The notes: generated from the letters alone by a model not told the origin. A stretch of DNA of 38,494 nucleotides from Planctomycetota bacterium (GCA_024275135.1 JAJRZS010000049.1:1-38494), one strand, 5' to 3'; shown: positions 16,302 through 25,980, counted from the stretch's first letter. A program made the numbers and translations.

Positions 16302-16986
16302 ACCCACCGCCAGCCCCGAGCCACGGATTTCCAACGACAAGTTGCGCCTTTTGTTTGCGCTTTTGTTCGCTTCCCCCGAGCCGGTCAACCTCGAGCGCAT
16401 ACGCCAGGTTTTGTACCCTGCAGCTGCCGAATCCAAAGACGCCGAGACCGAAGATGCTGCGGCCAATGAGGGGCAAGAGGTCGAAAAGTTCAGCCCGCGT
16501 CAACATTTGCAAGCCTTGGAGGCCTGGATGGCCGAGCGCGACTTACCCCTGGTGCTGCACCAAGTCGGGCGTAGTTGGCGCCTCCTCACTTGCGAAGAAA
16601 TGGCCGAATCACTGCAGGCGGTACGCAAAAGCGTGCAAAAAGAAAGCATTGGCCCTGCCGCCTTGGAGGTCTTGGCTTTGGTGGCCTACCGCCAACCGGT
16701 GCTGAAGGCCGACATCGATGCCATCCGTGGAGTCAAATCCGGCTCTCACCTGCGCCATTTGCTCGACCTCCACTTGGTCCGTATTTTGGGCCGGGCGGAG
16801 CTTCCAGGGCGCCCCTTTTTGTATGGCACCAGCAAAGTTTTCCTCGACCGTTTTGGGCTGCGCGATTTAGCGGATTTGCCTGAAGCCGGGCGTCTGGCCA
16901 ATCCAGCTGAGGCGCCCCCATCTCCAGCGGCAGAGTCTCCCACTCCCGCCCCAGCCGAATCTGCAGAGGATTCCGCAGAGAAGTAG
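16285..16986 (+). CDS. scpB: Segregation and condensation protein B
   Basis: ScpB is the winged-helix partner of ScpA and SMC in the bacterial condensin complex. The first winged helix starts NDKLRLLFALLFASPEPV. The second has the family signature AALEVLALVAYRQPVLKADI, then IRGVKSG, GRAELPGRPFLYGTSKVFL and FGLRDLADLP. A Pro/Ala/Ser-rich tail ends the protein. Between the two winged helices lies an acidic Ala/Glu-rich insertion (AAAESKDAETEDAAANEGQ). The start is uncertain: no ATG lies close, so TTG 16285 (17-bp overlap with the upstream gene, no clear Shine-Dalgarno) is preferred over ATG 16192, which would add low-complexity residues read from inside the neighbour. No scpA is seen in the window. 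Confidence 0.9.
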   Translation: MSPSAEPTASPEPRISNDKLRLLFALLFASPEPVNLERIRQVLYPAAAESKDAETEDAAANEGQEVEKFSPRQHLQALEAWMAERDLPLVLHQVGRSWRLLTCEEMAESLQAVRKSVQKESIGPAALEVLALVAYRQPVLKADIDAIRGVKSGSHLRHLLDLHLVRILGRAELPGRPFLYGTSKVFLDRFGLRDLADLPEAGRLANPAEAPPSPAAESPTPAPAESAEDSAEK

Positions 16987-17042
16987 GCGATTTGGCTGGG
17001 AGAAGGTACACTTCCCGGCTACTGAAAACGGCGTTTCAGCCC

Positions 17043-18806
17043 ATGAGCAAGTCGAAATCCAAAGAAAAGCCCAAGCCGGTCAACCCCCATGCACCGGTTC
17101 ACACCGAGGCCATGTCCCCGTTGAAGCGGTGGATGATTATTGGCGTGTCGGTGTTCTGCCTCCTCATCTTTTCCGTCACCACCTCGATGAGCACGGTCAT
17201 TGGTGGATGGTTGCAAGGAGGGCCTCCCGTCAACGCCACCTTGGAACTGCCCAGTGGGCCTGCGGAAATCACCCTTGAAGATTACCGCCGGGCTGCAGAT
17301 TTGAAGGATTGGGGGGAGCGGGTGCTACAAATCAAGTTCTTCCAAGATGCGGACGAGTTTGAAAGCAACTTGGCTTACGCCACCTTGATGAAGTTGGCGG
17401 ACGAAATGGAAGTGGCGGTGACCGATGCTCAAGTGGCGGCGGTGTTGCAGGGCAATTCTCCGCTCACCGCCGAACAGTATCAAAACCTCTACCGCAATCT
17501 TGGTTTCCGTACCGCCGCCCAGTTTGAGGCCCAGGTGCGCGCTGCTTTGCGGGTTCGAGAAGTCGTCAACCTCATGAGTATGGCTGCGGTGCCCGCCGAG
17601 GCCGATATTTTGGCTGCATGGGCCAAGGATGCCGAGGAAATGGATATCCAATACACGGTTTGGTATCCCTCTGCCTTTGCCGAGGAAGCTTCCCAACTGG
17701 AACCCACTGACGAAGAGCTGCAAAGCTTTTATGCCGTGGGTTTGAATGGCACGCAGCGGGCAGAATTGGAGGAAGAGCAAGCCGTCGCCTTCGATGCTGT
17801 CTTGCTCACCGCTGAGGCTCTACAGAGCGATGCCGTCAAAGCCTGGTTCCAGCCGGAAGAGCCTACGGCCGAAGCTTTGGACGGCTTTTACAACAGCAAT
17901 CGTTTTTCTCTTTATCGTCGTCCCGAAAGCGATACTGCCGACCCGCAAGCCGACCCTTATTTCTCCATGGAGGAGCTTGGCGACCGTTTGCGTGCGGATT
18001 ATCTGCTGCACAAAGCCATCAGTACTCTGGCTTTGGAATTGCCTCAAGCCGAAGATCCGGTGGCCTTTGCGGCAGAAAAAGGTGCAGAATATGTGAAGCA
18101 GGATGTGTTGGTGGGCTTTTCTGAATTGCCCAACATCGAGCGCATTGGCAACACTCAGCTGCGCCGTTTGTTTAATGCCGAGATTGGCTTTTGGGTGCAA
18201 ACGCCTGTGCAAAGTGAAGGTCTGGTCTATTTGGTGCGGCCATTGGAGCGGCGCGATCGGGCGATGCCGCCATTGGCCGAAATCCGTGGTCGTGTGGTGG
18301 AGTTGTGGCAAGAAACCCAGCGCATCGAACTGGCGAAAAAAGCGGCCCAGGAAATGCTCGACGCTCTTCCTCATGGCGAAGATTATGTGGAGGGAGATGC
18401 TTTGGTCTTGGATCCCCAAGCCTTTGCGGATGCCGTTGCCGCGCGTCAACAACCTTTGGAACAAATGGGCTGGCTTTCGCGCATGCCGCGGCGCACAGTG
18501 GATCCGATTTGGCCTAAGGATGCCGTCATCCTCCCCAGATTACGGCGAGTAATTGGGGGGCAGCTCGACGATATGGTCGATGGCCAGATTGTGGGCCTTG
18601 AAGATTATGGCGAGGATGGCATTGTCGTTGCCCAGCTGAAAGGCCGGCGGGATGCAGATCCTGCCACCATGTGGCCCGCCGAGCGCGACCTGGCCGAGCG
18701 TCGCGCGCAAATGTTGGCATCCCAACGCTTCTTTAGCGACATGATTTCCTACGAAGGACTGTCGCGCACTTATGGCTTAACCAAAGTCATTCGCGAAGAA
18801 AACTAA
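17043..18806 (+). CDS. PpiD/SurA-like membrane-anchored periplasmic chaperone
   Basis: A 587-aa bitopic protein: a Lys-rich cytoplasmic tail (~1-29), one TM helix at ~31-50 (MIIGVSVFCLLIFSVTTSMS), and a long helical periplasmic region. The LTAEQYQNLYRNLGFRTAAQFEAQVR-type region near 140 (first half LTAEQYQNLYRNLG) and EPTDEELQSFY near 220 are typical of SurA_N/PpiD N-terminal domains. A degenerate parvulin-like core may lie near 370-420. Topology and length match PpiD, which assists proteins leaving the Sec channel. The ATG at 17043 is chosen because it gives a normal short tail; TTG 16992 (6 bp after scpB) is possible. Neither has a strong Shine-Dalgarno. It is the last gene of the + run and ends 16 bp from a convergent gene. 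Confidence 0.75.
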   Translation: MSKSKSKEKPKPVNPHAPVHTEAMSPLKRWMIIGVSVFCLLIFSVTTSMSTVIGGWLQGGPPVNATLELPSGPAEITLEDYRRAADLKDWGERVLQIKFFQDADEFESNLAYATLMKLADEMEVAVTDAQVAAVLQGNSPLTAEQYQNLYRNLGFRTAAQFEAQVRAALRVREVVNLMSMAAVPAEADILAAWAKDAEEMDIQYTVWYPSAFAEEASQLEPTDEELQSFYAVGLNGTQRAELEEEQAVAFDAVLLTAEALQSDAVKAWFQPEEPTAEALDGFYNSNRFSLYRRPESDTADPQADPYFSMEELGDRLRADYLLHKAISTLALELPQAEDPVAFAAEKGAEYVKQDVLVGFSELPNIERIGNTQLRRLFNAEIGFWVQTPVQSEGLVYLVRPLERRDRAMPPLAEIRGRVVELWQETQRIELAKKAAQEMLDALPHGEDYVEGDALVLDPQAFADAVAARQQPLEQMGWLSRMPRRTVDPIWPKDAVILPRLRRVIGGQLDDMVDGQIVGLEDYGEDGIVVAQLKGRRDADPATMWPAERDLAERRAQMLASQRFFSDMISYEGLSRTYGLTKVIREEN

Positions 18807-18809
18807 ACT

Positions 18810-18841
18810 GCCAAGGGGTGGTCTAGGGCTGTAGCCTTGGC
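18810..18841 (-). terminator. Possible weak terminator at the convergent junction
   Basis: A perfect 7-bp inverted repeat, GCCAAGG at 18810-18816 and CCTTGGC at 18835-18841, has an 18-base spacer and sits between the two converging genes. Read on the minus strand it is followed by AGTTTAGTTTTCTTC, which is moderately U-rich. On the plus strand there is no T-run. It overlaps the 3' end of the minus-strand gene. The long loop makes this a weak call. Confidence 0.3.
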
Positions 18842-20700
18842 CATTCGGGAAACACTCGGCGTGTGAGCTGAGCTACCGTTGCTGGCTGGATGGTGTTGTG
18901 TTCGGCCACCCGTTCAATCACGCCTTTGCTCCCTTTGGGGGCCACCGCAGCTGCTTGGTACAAGGCTTTGCGTGTTGCTTCTAGCTTGCCTTCCACCGCG
19001 TGGATGTAGGCTTCCGCAAGGTAAGTTGCCGACCACCAGGGGCCAGCATTGGGGATGCCTTGTTGGACGCGGCGCACCGCTTCTTGTTCAAAGGCTTGGC
19101 GATAACCTTCTAGCCAAAGGATGCGTGCTTGTTTCACACTGGGGTGAAAGGGGGCGAACTCCTCAGCCCGAGCGAGTAGCCGCAAAAGCAAAGTTTCGTT
19201 GCCGTCCGGGGCGGTCATTTCCACCTTCATGTAGGCGGTGAGGGCCGCCAAATCGGTGGGGTGCATGAGCAAGCAACGATCGAAGCAATCCCGAGCGGCA
19301 TCCCATTGTTGCTGGGCTAGATAATAGGAGCCCAACAGCACCATGCTGCGGTTATCCCAGGGACGCACTTCCACGGCTTGCTGCAAATGTCGAGGAAGAT
19401 GCTCGACATCCTTCACCGCCCAAGCGGCAGCATTTTCCCCCCGCATTTGTGCCCATCCAGCGGGCAAAGGCAGCAGCAGCAGGAACCCAAGGCTGACTTG
19501 AGAAAAGCGAGACTGCGGGGGCTTGGTGCCGGCGAATTTCCAGCCCAGCAACAAGGCGGCCAAGCCAAGGGTGGCGGGGTTATCGCTCCACGGGGAACGG
19601 AATAAAGTGAAAACCAAAAGCCCAATCCAAGCTGGGGTGGCCACCAGACGATAAGTGTCGGAGCCGCCGTGGCTTAGCAGTTGCCAAATGCCAAAGAGCA
19701 GAGCTAACCAACCCAGCCAGCCTAGTTCTAAGCCGGCGAGGAGGAGGTCGTTATGGGGAGTTTTGGGGATGCGGTGGGAGGTGTCGGCCCAATCCCCAGA
19801 GCTGAGGCGGGCTTCTTCGGCATCTCTCCATTCTGGGTAATCCGTTTCAAAACGGCCTAGGCCAAGGCCGAGTGGATGCTGCAAAAAATGGCGCATACTT
19901 GAAAGATAGATATGTTGGCGCACTTGAACACCACGCGGCAAGGTGGTCGACGCGGTGTTGGTGTGGTTGGGAGTAGGCTGGGGCAGAAACTCCCCGGCGA
20001 CCACAAGCAGCACGATGGCCGCCAGGGCAATGCTGGGCTTGAAGGAGATTTTTTTCCATAACCAGACCCCCGCGCCAAGTAGAGCCATGCGCCCAGACAT
20101 CGAACCGATTAGGCCCACTTGCAAAGCGAGCAGGCCAATCGCTAACCAAAGCCATTTTGGAAAAGAGGTGGTTTGCTGGACATAAAGGCCAAGGCCAAGG
20201 AGTAGCAAGATGGCTTGGGTTTCTAAAGCGTGGCTGGGCCCCGGAAATGGGTAGGCTGGGGCCACGGTAAGTTGGGAGTCGTAGCCTGGGGGCTGCCAGC
20301 CCAAAGCTTGAAAGATGCCGAGGATGGCCGCGATGCCGCCGCCAAGAAGCAGGGGCACCACCCAGGCGCGAGGGGCTTGCGCTGGCCAGCGGGCGACGGC
20401 GGCAGCCAACAACCAAGCACTAAGAAGTGGGGCACGGTCGGCCAAGCCGGCCCACTGCGGCGCCCAGCCTGCGGCGGTGGAGGCCGAAAGAGCCAGTGGG
20501 ATTAAGCCGAGGAGCAGGGCCAGGAAAAAAGCTCTGCCGCCTGGCAGACGCGCCCATCCTCCCTGACTTTTCCATGTCCACAGGGCAAAGAAAAGTACGA
20601 GAAAGGAAAACAAGCCGCCGTCAAAACGACTTTCATCTAGCCGAAAGACCGACCAACTGAGCATGGGCAGCAACATGCAAGAGGCGGCAGCCCATGGCAT
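18823..20700 (-). CDS. O-antigen ligase / Wzy-like polytopic membrane protein with TPR-like tail
   Basis: A 625-aa protein with about ten hydrophobic helices over residues 1-430 and a soluble, helical TPR-like C-terminus (~435-625: [20 protein letters not shown], then [15 protein letters not shown]). [13 protein letters not shown] near 199 resembles the conserved Ser/Arg segment of O-antigen ligases. [17 protein letters not shown] (~275) and [17 protein letters not shown] (~314, with the family His-Asn) are the signature of the Wzy_C domain. Such proteins polymerise or ligate surface glycans in the inner membrane, or in some families transfer glycans to pilins; the substrate cannot be told from sequence. 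It starts 17 bp after ftsY on the same strand and no other glycan gene is near. Confidence 0.8.
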   Translation of the reverse strand: MPWAAASCMLLPMLSWSVFRLDESRFDGGLFSFLVLFFALWTWKSQGGWARLPGGRAFFLALLLGLIPLALSASTAAGWAPQWAGLADRAPLLSAWLLAAAVARWPAQAPRAWVVPLLLGGGIAAILGIFQALGWQPPGYDSQLTVAPAYPFPGPSHALETQAILLLLGLGLYVQQTTSFPKWLWLAIGLLALQVGLIGSMSGRMALLGAGVWLWKKISFKPSIALAAIVLLVVAGEFLPQPTPNHTNTASTTLPRGVQVRQHIYLSSMRHFLQHPLGLGLGRFETDYPEWRDAEEARLSSGDWADTSHRIPKTPHNDLLLAGLELGWLGWLALLFGIWQLLSHGGSDTYRLVATPAWIGLLVFTLFRSPWSDNPATLGLAALLLGWKFAGTKPPQSRFSQVSLGFLLLLPLPAGWAQMRGENAAAWAVKDVEHLPRHLQQAVEVRPWDNRSMVLLGSYYLAQQQWDAARDCFDRCLLMHPTDLAALTAYMKVEMTAPDGNETLLLRLLARAEEFAPFHPSVKQARILWLEGYRQAFEQEAVRRVQQGIPNAGPWWSATYLAEAYIHAVEGKLEATRKALYQAAAVAPKGSKGVIERVAEHNTIQPATVAQLTRRVFPEWPRLQP

Positions 20701-20717
20701 GAGGCGCTGGCTAAAGC

Positions 20718-21647
20718 TCAGGTTTCTGCTCCTTCTGCCCGAGGTTGCAAGAGCGCGTCGAGGAAGGTTTCGGGGTCGAACACGTCCAAATCTTCGGGGC
20801 CTTCCCCAAGGCCGATAAAAAGTACCGGCAAACCAAGTTGGTGGCCAATGGATAAGGTGGCTCCGCCCTTGGCCGTGCCATCGAGCTTGGTGAGAAAAAC
20901 ACCGCTAAGCGGCACGCTTTCGCCAAAGCGTCGTGCTTGTTGGATGGCATTTTGGCCAGTTGTGGCATCGAGTACCAGTACCGTGTGATGGGGTGCACCT
21001 TCAATTTGACGCCCCGTCACCCGAGAAACTTTCTCTAATTCTGCCATTAAATTCTTTTGCGTATGCAAACGCCCAGCCGTGTCGACAAGCAGTACATCGA
21101 CGCCGCGTGCCTTGGCTGCGGCCGCGGCGTCATGCGCAACTGAAGCGGGATCAGCCCCTTGCGCCCCGCGAATAAGTTCCACCCCAACACGGTCGCACCA
21201 GATGGCCAGTTGCTCGACCGCTGCGGCGCGGAAAGTATCGCAGGCTGCAACCAACACCGATTTATTTTGCTGGCGTAGCCAATGAATAAGTTTGGCAATC
21301 GAGGTAGTTTTGCCAGAGCCATTGACGCCGACCACCAACACTACCGTGGGCCCGTCGGCGTTGAGTAAGGGCAGTGGCACACCGTCTGGGCCTTGGGCAA
21401 CATCCAACAGGCGCTGGCGCAACCAACGTGGCATGTCTCCAGGATCGGCTAAGTTGCCGCGCCGTAATTCGCTTTCCACCTCTTCTAGAAGTTCGGTAGC
21501 GAGTGGGCCCACATCAGCCGCATAGAGGATTTCTTCCAGCGCTTCGAGGGTTTCTTCGGTGGTGGAATCTCCGGCCAAGAGGCGCAAGGCATGAGAGATG
21601 CGATTGCGCGTGCGGCTAAGGCCTTGACGAATCTTCGAAAACACCAT
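20718..21647 (-). CDS. ftsY: Signal recognition particle receptor FtsY
   Basis: FtsY is the SRP-receptor GTPase that delivers ribosomes making membrane proteins to the Sec translocon. The NG domain is complete: a helical N domain with [12 protein letters not shown], the P-loop [10 protein letters not shown] (107-116), [11 protein letters not shown] (137), DTAGR (189) and [10 protein letters not shown] (253). [20 protein letters not shown] near the C-terminus is the FtsY-type closing motif and distinguishes it from Ffh, as does the lack of an M domain. At 309 aa it lacks the long acidic A domain of enteric FtsY. It lies 6 bp after nusB and 17 bp before the Wzy-like gene. Confidence 0.97.
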   Translation of the reverse strand: MVFSKIRQGLSRTRNRISHALRLLAGDSTTEETLEALEEILYAADVGPLATELLEEVESELRRGNLADPGDMPRWLRQRLLDVAQGPDGVPLPLLNADGPTVVLVVGVNGSGKTTSIAKLIHWLRQQNKSVLVAACDTFRAAAVEQLAIWCDRVGVELIRGAQGADPASVAHDAAAAAKARGVDVLLVDTAGRLHTQKNLMAELEKVSRVTGRQIEGAPHHTVLVLDATTGQNAIQQARRFGESVPLSGVFLTKLDGTAKGGATLSIGHQLGLPVLFIGLGEGPEDLDVFDPETFLDALLQPRAEGAET

Positions 21648-21653
21648 CGTTGG

Positions 21654-22259
21654 TTATGACAAATCGGTGGGACGACGGCCGTTGCCCGAGCGTGGGCGTG
21701 GAACAGGGACGGAGGAAAAGGGAATGCTGTCGGTGCTGGGGCGAGGCCTGGCGTCGACCTTCTCGTCACGCAAAGCCTTTTCGGTGGGGGCGGAAGGGTG
21801 GCTATCTGGGGTTTCGCGGGCATCTTCGATGAGGAGCCGGGCGCGGTCTAAGATGCCGTTGACGAAAGAGCCAGATTGGGCGGTGGAGAAGCGTTTGGCG
21901 ATGTCGATGGCCTCGTTGATTACCACCTTGTAGGGAGTTTGGGGATGAAAAACCAACTCAAAAACGGCGATGCGCAGAATGTTGCGATCCAGATGCGCCA
22001 TGCGATCGAGTCGCCAGTTGCGGGCAATGGCCTCAATCCATCGATCCAACTCGCTGCGGTTTTCCACCACTCCCCGACAGAGGGAAAAGGTGAAATCCGC
22101 GAGCTCCCCACGGCCCTTTTTGTCGCGCGAACCTTTGGTGTGGTGTTCGACAAAGGGCACCAGCTCCTCCATGGCTTCACTGCCGCGCAACTCCCACATA
22201 TAGAGGAATTGTAGGGCCAATTCACGCGCACGTGTACGACGTCGGACGGGGGCGGCCAT
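21654..22259 (-). CDS. nusB: Transcription antitermination factor NusB
   Basis: The N-terminal 140 residues are a standard NusB helical fold: RTRARELALQFLYMWELRG at the start, LDRNILRIAVFELVF in the middle, and PYKVVINEAIDIAKRFSTAQ then SFVNGILDRA at the end. NusB binds boxA RNA with NusE (S10) in rRNA antitermination. The remaining ~60 residues are a Pro/Ser/Arg-rich, probably disordered tail not typical of the family, giving 201 aa against the usual ~140. The start lies 2 bp downstream of the ribH stop, so the two are probably co-translated. Confidence 0.95.
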   Translation of the reverse strand: MAAPVRRRTRARELALQFLYMWELRGSEAMEELVPFVEHHTKGSRDKKGRGELADFTFSLCRGVVENRSELDRWIEAIARNWRLDRMAHLDRNILRIAVFELVFHPQTPYKVVINEAIDIAKRFSTAQSGSFVNGILDRARLLIEDARETPDSHPSAPTEKALRDEKVDARPRPSTDSIPFSSVPVPRPRSGNGRRPTDLS

Positions 22260-22261
22260 AA

Positions 22262-22780
22262 TTAGATTTTTGCCAGAAGTGAGACCATCTCCAAAGCGGC
22301 CAATGCGGCTTCGGCGCCTTTGTTGGACACGGGGGTTTCTTTTTCCCTGCGGTTTTGAGAATTTTGCAGACTACTTTGGAACACCTTCGGGTCGGCGCGA
22401 TGTTTGGCTTGGGCGAGGGTATTGCATGTGAGCAGCCCCATAATCACCGGAATGCCATGACCGAGATTGACTTCCATCAAACCACGGCTGGCTTGTGTAC
22501 AGACATAGTCGAAATGAGGGGTGTCTCCTTGGATGACACAGCCCAGCGCAATCACTGCGGCATAGCGGCCAGTGCGGGCAAAGCGATCGCAGGTGAGGGG
22601 GAGTTCGAAGGCTCCGGGCACACGCGCAACATCAATGGTGTCGATGTCAACGCCGTGGCTGGCGAGGGTATGCAAGCATCCATCGAGCAGAGACTCGGTG
22701 ATGTCTGCGTTGAAGCGAGAGACCGCGATCGCAAAACGACCGCTGGGTTCCGCAGGATTGCCTTCAAGGAACGTCGCCAT
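22262..22780 (-). CDS. ribH: 6,7-dimethyl-8-ribityllumazine synthase
   Basis: RibH condenses 5-amino-6-ribitylaminouracil with 3,4-dihydroxy-2-butanone 4-phosphate in the penultimate step of riboflavin synthesis. Signatures seen are SRFNADITESLLDG (21-34), RVPGAFELPL (53-62), ALGCVIQGDTPHFDYV (78-93, with catalytic His89) and NKGAEAALAALEM near the end. Between LTCNTLAQAKHR and NKGAEAA there is an extra Ser/Gln/Asn-rich stretch of roughly 14 residues compared with the usual spacing. I chose the ATG at 22780 because the family begins a few residues before the first strand; the frame extends further upstream without a good start. No other rib gene is in the window. Confidence 0.95.
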   Translation of the reverse strand: MATFLEGNPAEPSGRFAIAVSRFNADITESLLDGCLHTLASHGVDIDTIDVARVPGAFELPLTCDRFARTGRYAAVIALGCVIQGDTPHFDYVCTQASRGLMEVNLGHGIPVIMGLLTCNTLAQAKHRADPKVFQSSLQNSQNRREKETPVSNKGAEAALAALEMVSLLAKI

Positions 22781-22842
22781 GACTGGTTTGCCGCGTATTG
22801 TACGGCAGGAATCAAGTTTCGTCTGCCCCAGAGAAGGTGGAA

Positions 22843-25800
22843 TTAAGTTTCTGGGGTTTCCACTTTGGCCCAAGGCAGGGGGTGGCCGAGGAAAGCATTG
22901 GCAAAGAGGGAGCCGAGGTCGCGGAGTAGGGAAAAGGAGAGCGGGACCACGGTGAGAGTGAAAAAAGTAGCAACGGTAATGCCACCAACGATGCCGATGG
23001 CGAGACCTTGGAAATCCATGCCATTGCCGGAAGGTTCGGATAGGGCAATAGGAAGTAGGCCGCAGACCGTGGTGAGGGCGGTCATAAACACGGGGCGCAT
23101 GCGATCTTGCACCGCGATCAAAATGGCCTCGCGGGTGTTTTGGCCGCGGCGCTCCAGTTGCAGGATGCGGTCAATCAGCACGATGCCGTTGTTGACCACG
23201 ACCCCGGCGAGCACAATCATGCCAATCACTTCCATCGGGCCAAAAGGCTGATCCATGATGGTGAAAGCCCAGTTGGCGCCGAGAATGGCAAAGGCAATGG
23301 TGGTGAGGGCCGATAAGGGCAAAACCACTGAGTTGAACAATAAGCCCATAAGCAAGAAGACCAACCCGATGGCCAACATCATCGCCTTTTGTAAATCTTC
23401 CATTTGGTCTTGAGTCTTGGACCAGCCGCCGTCTTGGGTCCAGCGATAGCCCTCGGGCATGGCGATGGTCTCCATCAAGCGGGTGGCGGCGGCATAAGCT
23501 TCTTTGATGTCTTCGGTTTTGGCTTTCAAGCCAATTGAATCGGACAATTTCCCGTTGCGTCGAAAAATACCGCTGGGGGCGCGGGTGTCGGCAAACTTGG
23601 CGAAGGTGGATAAGGGCACCAAGTCGTTGTCGGTGGCCACAATCATTTCCTCTAGGCTTGCGCGGTTGGGGTTCTTTGGCTTGTCGTATTCGATAATTAG
23701 CGGCAAATCTTGATTGGGGGTTTCATAACGGGAGACCATAAAGCCGCGCATGGTCCACTCGATATTGCCCAATACCGAACGGCTATTGACTCCCAACAAG
23801 CTCATGCGTTCTCGGTCGAGGTGGACGAGGATTTCTCGCTCTTTGCTGCGGTCTTTGCTTACCTCCACAAAATCTTCACTGGCTTCGGCGGCCACGCGAA
23901 TCTTCTCCAGGATTTCTTGCACGCCACGGCTTTCCGGGCCCTCGACGCGGATGCGTGTCCAGTCCATGTCTTGGGATTCTTGCTGGCGAAATTCCTTTTC
24001 AAAGCGGTAATGGACTCTGGATCGGGGGGGCAAATGTTCTTTGAGATAGCCAAGTAGAGCCTCCTTCTCGCTTACTTTCAAAGGCTTGTCCGGCCAAACC
24101 ATAATCTGGCCATTGTGCTTATCGAACCAAATCCCGGAATCGACATCTGGGAATCGTTGCTTGAAATCATCGTTGAGTAGGACCTGTTCCATGAACGACA
24201 CCTCTTCATCACCGTCCAGGAGCAAGGTGTCTTCGGTAAAATCAAAACCGATTTCAATTTGCCCGCCTTCTTCGCTGCCCGTTCCTGTGGTTCCGCGCCC
24301 GGCGGTGGCCACACTTCCCGACATCAAACAAAGGGCGCACAGCGCGCTTGCTCGAAGTCGATGAGAAAGAGCCCAATCCAAAGACCAGACCAAGGGTTTG
24401 GTCATCCAGTTGGGCATATGGCCGGCGGTGGAAGCCTCCCTTTTGCCGCGGGTTCCTTTGTGCTGTAAATAGCGAGCCGCTACTGGCACCATGACAATAG
24501 AAAGCACGAGTGCAGCTAATAAGGCCACTATCAAGGGCATGCCTATGGCGGTGGCGATGACCTTTTGCGTGCGATCATCGGTTAAAAACATCAGCGGCAG
24601 AAAGACCACCACCGTGGTGAGGGTGGCGGTGGTGATGGCCAACATGACTTCCGCTGGTCCACGGCTGATGGATTCAAGAGTGCTTGCGCCTCGTTCTCGG
24701 CGCTTGAAAATGCTTTCCACAATCACCACGGAGTTGTCCACCAGCATACCGATGGAAATGGTGATGCCCATCATCGACATCAGGTTCAAGCTGTTGCCAC
24801 TAAAGTAGAGATAACTTAAGGCAATAAGGACAGCAAAAGGAATAGAAAGGGTGATTAGCAGGGTGTAGGAAATCCTACGCAAGAACAAAAACAAGACGAC
24901 GCAGGCGATGGCGCCACCCAGCAGAGAGTCGTCCACTAGGCTTTTGATGCTTTGCCCAATCATTTCTCCCTGGTCAAAGTAGACTAGATAAGTAAAACGG
25001 TTCAGCACCGGGTCTTCCGGCAAGACCTCTTCAAATTCATGCCGTAAACGCTCGCATAATTCAAAAGTGTTGGCAGAACTTTCTTTGGTGATTTGCAAAG
25101 TGGTGCTGTACTCGCCGCCAAACTTGAACAGGAATTCGGGCGCACTACGTACCTTCACCACGCGTCCTATATCTTTGATGCGCAAGCCATCACGCACCGG
25201 GAAATTTTCGATTTCCTCGAGGGATTTAAAGCGGGAATCCACGCGAATAATGGCACGGGAGCCAGCTTCATCTAAATCGCCAATTGGTGCGGAAATGTTA
25301 TCACTTTGGAGGCGCTGCACTAAATCCCCAATGTCAATGCGGTTGGCAAAGACCTTTTCTTCGTCAAGCCAAATGCGAATGGAAAGAGGGGTAAGGCCCC
25401 AAGAATTGGCACTGGCTACACCATCAATGGCTTCGATACGAGGAACTAAGACATTGGCAATAAGGTCTTGTGCGACTAAATCTTCAACGCCGTTGTATTG
25501 GATGCCAGAAAACATGACAGGAAATTGTTCCATGCCACTTTTGCGAATTAAGATGCGGTCGACCTCGGTTGGCAGCAAAGGACGAGCGCGCTCGACGCGG
25601 TCGGCAACTTCGCTGTAAACCAAGTCCATATCCAAGTTGCCCGGAAACTCCAAACTGAAACCGACAAAGCCGTCTTCTGCCCAGGAAATGATTTCTTCTA
25701 GATTAGTAATGGAGCGGAGTTCTTTTTCTAAAGGTTTCAGTACCTTTTGCTCCAATTCGCTGGGGTTTGCCCCTTCCCAGGCTGCCTCGATGGTGATTTC

Positions 25801-25980
25801 CGAACCGGATAAACCTGCAGGCACCAGTTCCAGGGGGATGCGCTTAGCGGCAATGAAGCTCATGCCGAGCAGAGCAACAGAAATCATCAACACCCCAATC
25901 GGGTGTTGCACCAAGCCGCGGAAAAAACGACTGAGACTTTCCGACGAAGAATCAGGCAACTTCAGCCTCCCTTGGGGCAT
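22843..25980 (-). CDS. RND-family efflux transporter, inner-membrane subunit (second of tandem pair)
   Basis: A 1045-aa protein with the AcrB/HAE1-type duplicated layout: TM1, a large periplasmic loop, TM2-6, TM7, a second loop, TM8-12. The TM4 motif GISIGMLVDNSVVIVES (residue ~408) keeps one of the two proton-relay acids of AcrB (Asp-Asn instead of Asp-Asp). The matching TM10 motif is GMIVLAGVVVNNGIVLIDR. It would export substrates by proton-motive force with a periplasmic adaptor and an outer-membrane channel. The ATG at 25980 overlaps the end of the preceding RND gene by 29 bp; TTG 25998 would be an alternative. There is no adaptor of its own, so it may share the one encoded at 29551-30678 or form a heteromeric pump. 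Confidence 0.9.
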   Translation of the reverse strand: MPQGRLKLPDSSSESLSRFFRGLVQHPIGVLMISVALLGMSFIAAKRIPLELVPAGLSGSEITIEAAWEGANPSELEQKVLKPLEKELRSITNLEEIISWAEDGFVGFSLEFPGNLDMDLVYSEVADRVERARPLLPTEVDRILIRKSGMEQFPVMFSGIQYNGVEDLVAQDLIANVLVPRIEAIDGVASANSWGLTPLSIRIWLDEEKVFANRIDIGDLVQRLQSDNISAPIGDLDEAGSRAIIRVDSRFKSLEEIENFPVRDGLRIKDIGRVVKVRSAPEFLFKFGGEYSTTLQITKESSANTFELCERLRHEFEEVLPEDPVLNRFTYLVYFDQGEMIGQSIKSLVDDSLLGGAIACVVLFLFLRRISYTLLITLSIPFAVLIALSYLYFSGNSLNLMSMMGITISIGMLVDNSVVIVESIFKRRERGASTLESISRGPAEVMLAITTATLTTVVVFLPLMFLTDDRTQKVIATAIGMPLIVALLAALVLSIVMVPVAARYLQHKGTRGKREASTAGHMPNWMTKPLVWSLDWALSHRLRASALCALCLMSGSVATAGRGTTGTGSEEGGQIEIGFDFTEDTLLLDGDEEVSFMEQVLLNDDFKQRFPDVDSGIWFDKHNGQIMVWPDKPLKVSEKEALLGYLKEHLPPRSRVHYRFEKEFRQQESQDMDWTRIRVEGPESRGVQEILEKIRVAAEASEDFVEVSKDRSKEREILVHLDRERMSLLGVNSRSVLGNIEWTMRGFMVSRYETPNQDLPLIIEYDKPKNPNRASLEEMIVATDNDLVPLSTFAKFADTRAPSGIFRRNGKLSDSIGLKAKTEDIKEAYAAATRLMETIAMPEGYRWTQDGGWSKTQDQMEDLQKAMMLAIGLVFLLMGLLFNSVVLPLSALTTIAFAILGANWAFTIMDQPFGPMEVIGMIVLAGVVVNNGIVLIDRILQLERRGQNTREAILIAVQDRMRPVFMTALTTVCGLLPIALSEPSGNGMDFQGLAIGIVGGITVATFFTLTVVPLSFSLLRDLGSLFANAFLGHPLPWAKVETPET

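Noticed and set aside
22790..22808. Small hairpin (TGCCG/CGGCA) between RND pump 2 and ribH
   Set aside because: The stem is only five pairs with a nine-base loop and has no U-run; it is too weak for a terminator or riboswitch, and no FMN-riboswitch elements are seen before ribH.
22797..22825. Possible ribH promoter: minus-strand TACAAT at 22797-22802 with a CAGACG -35
   Set aside because: The -10 is good but the -35 matches only 3/6 and the start would leave almost no leader before the ATG at 22780.
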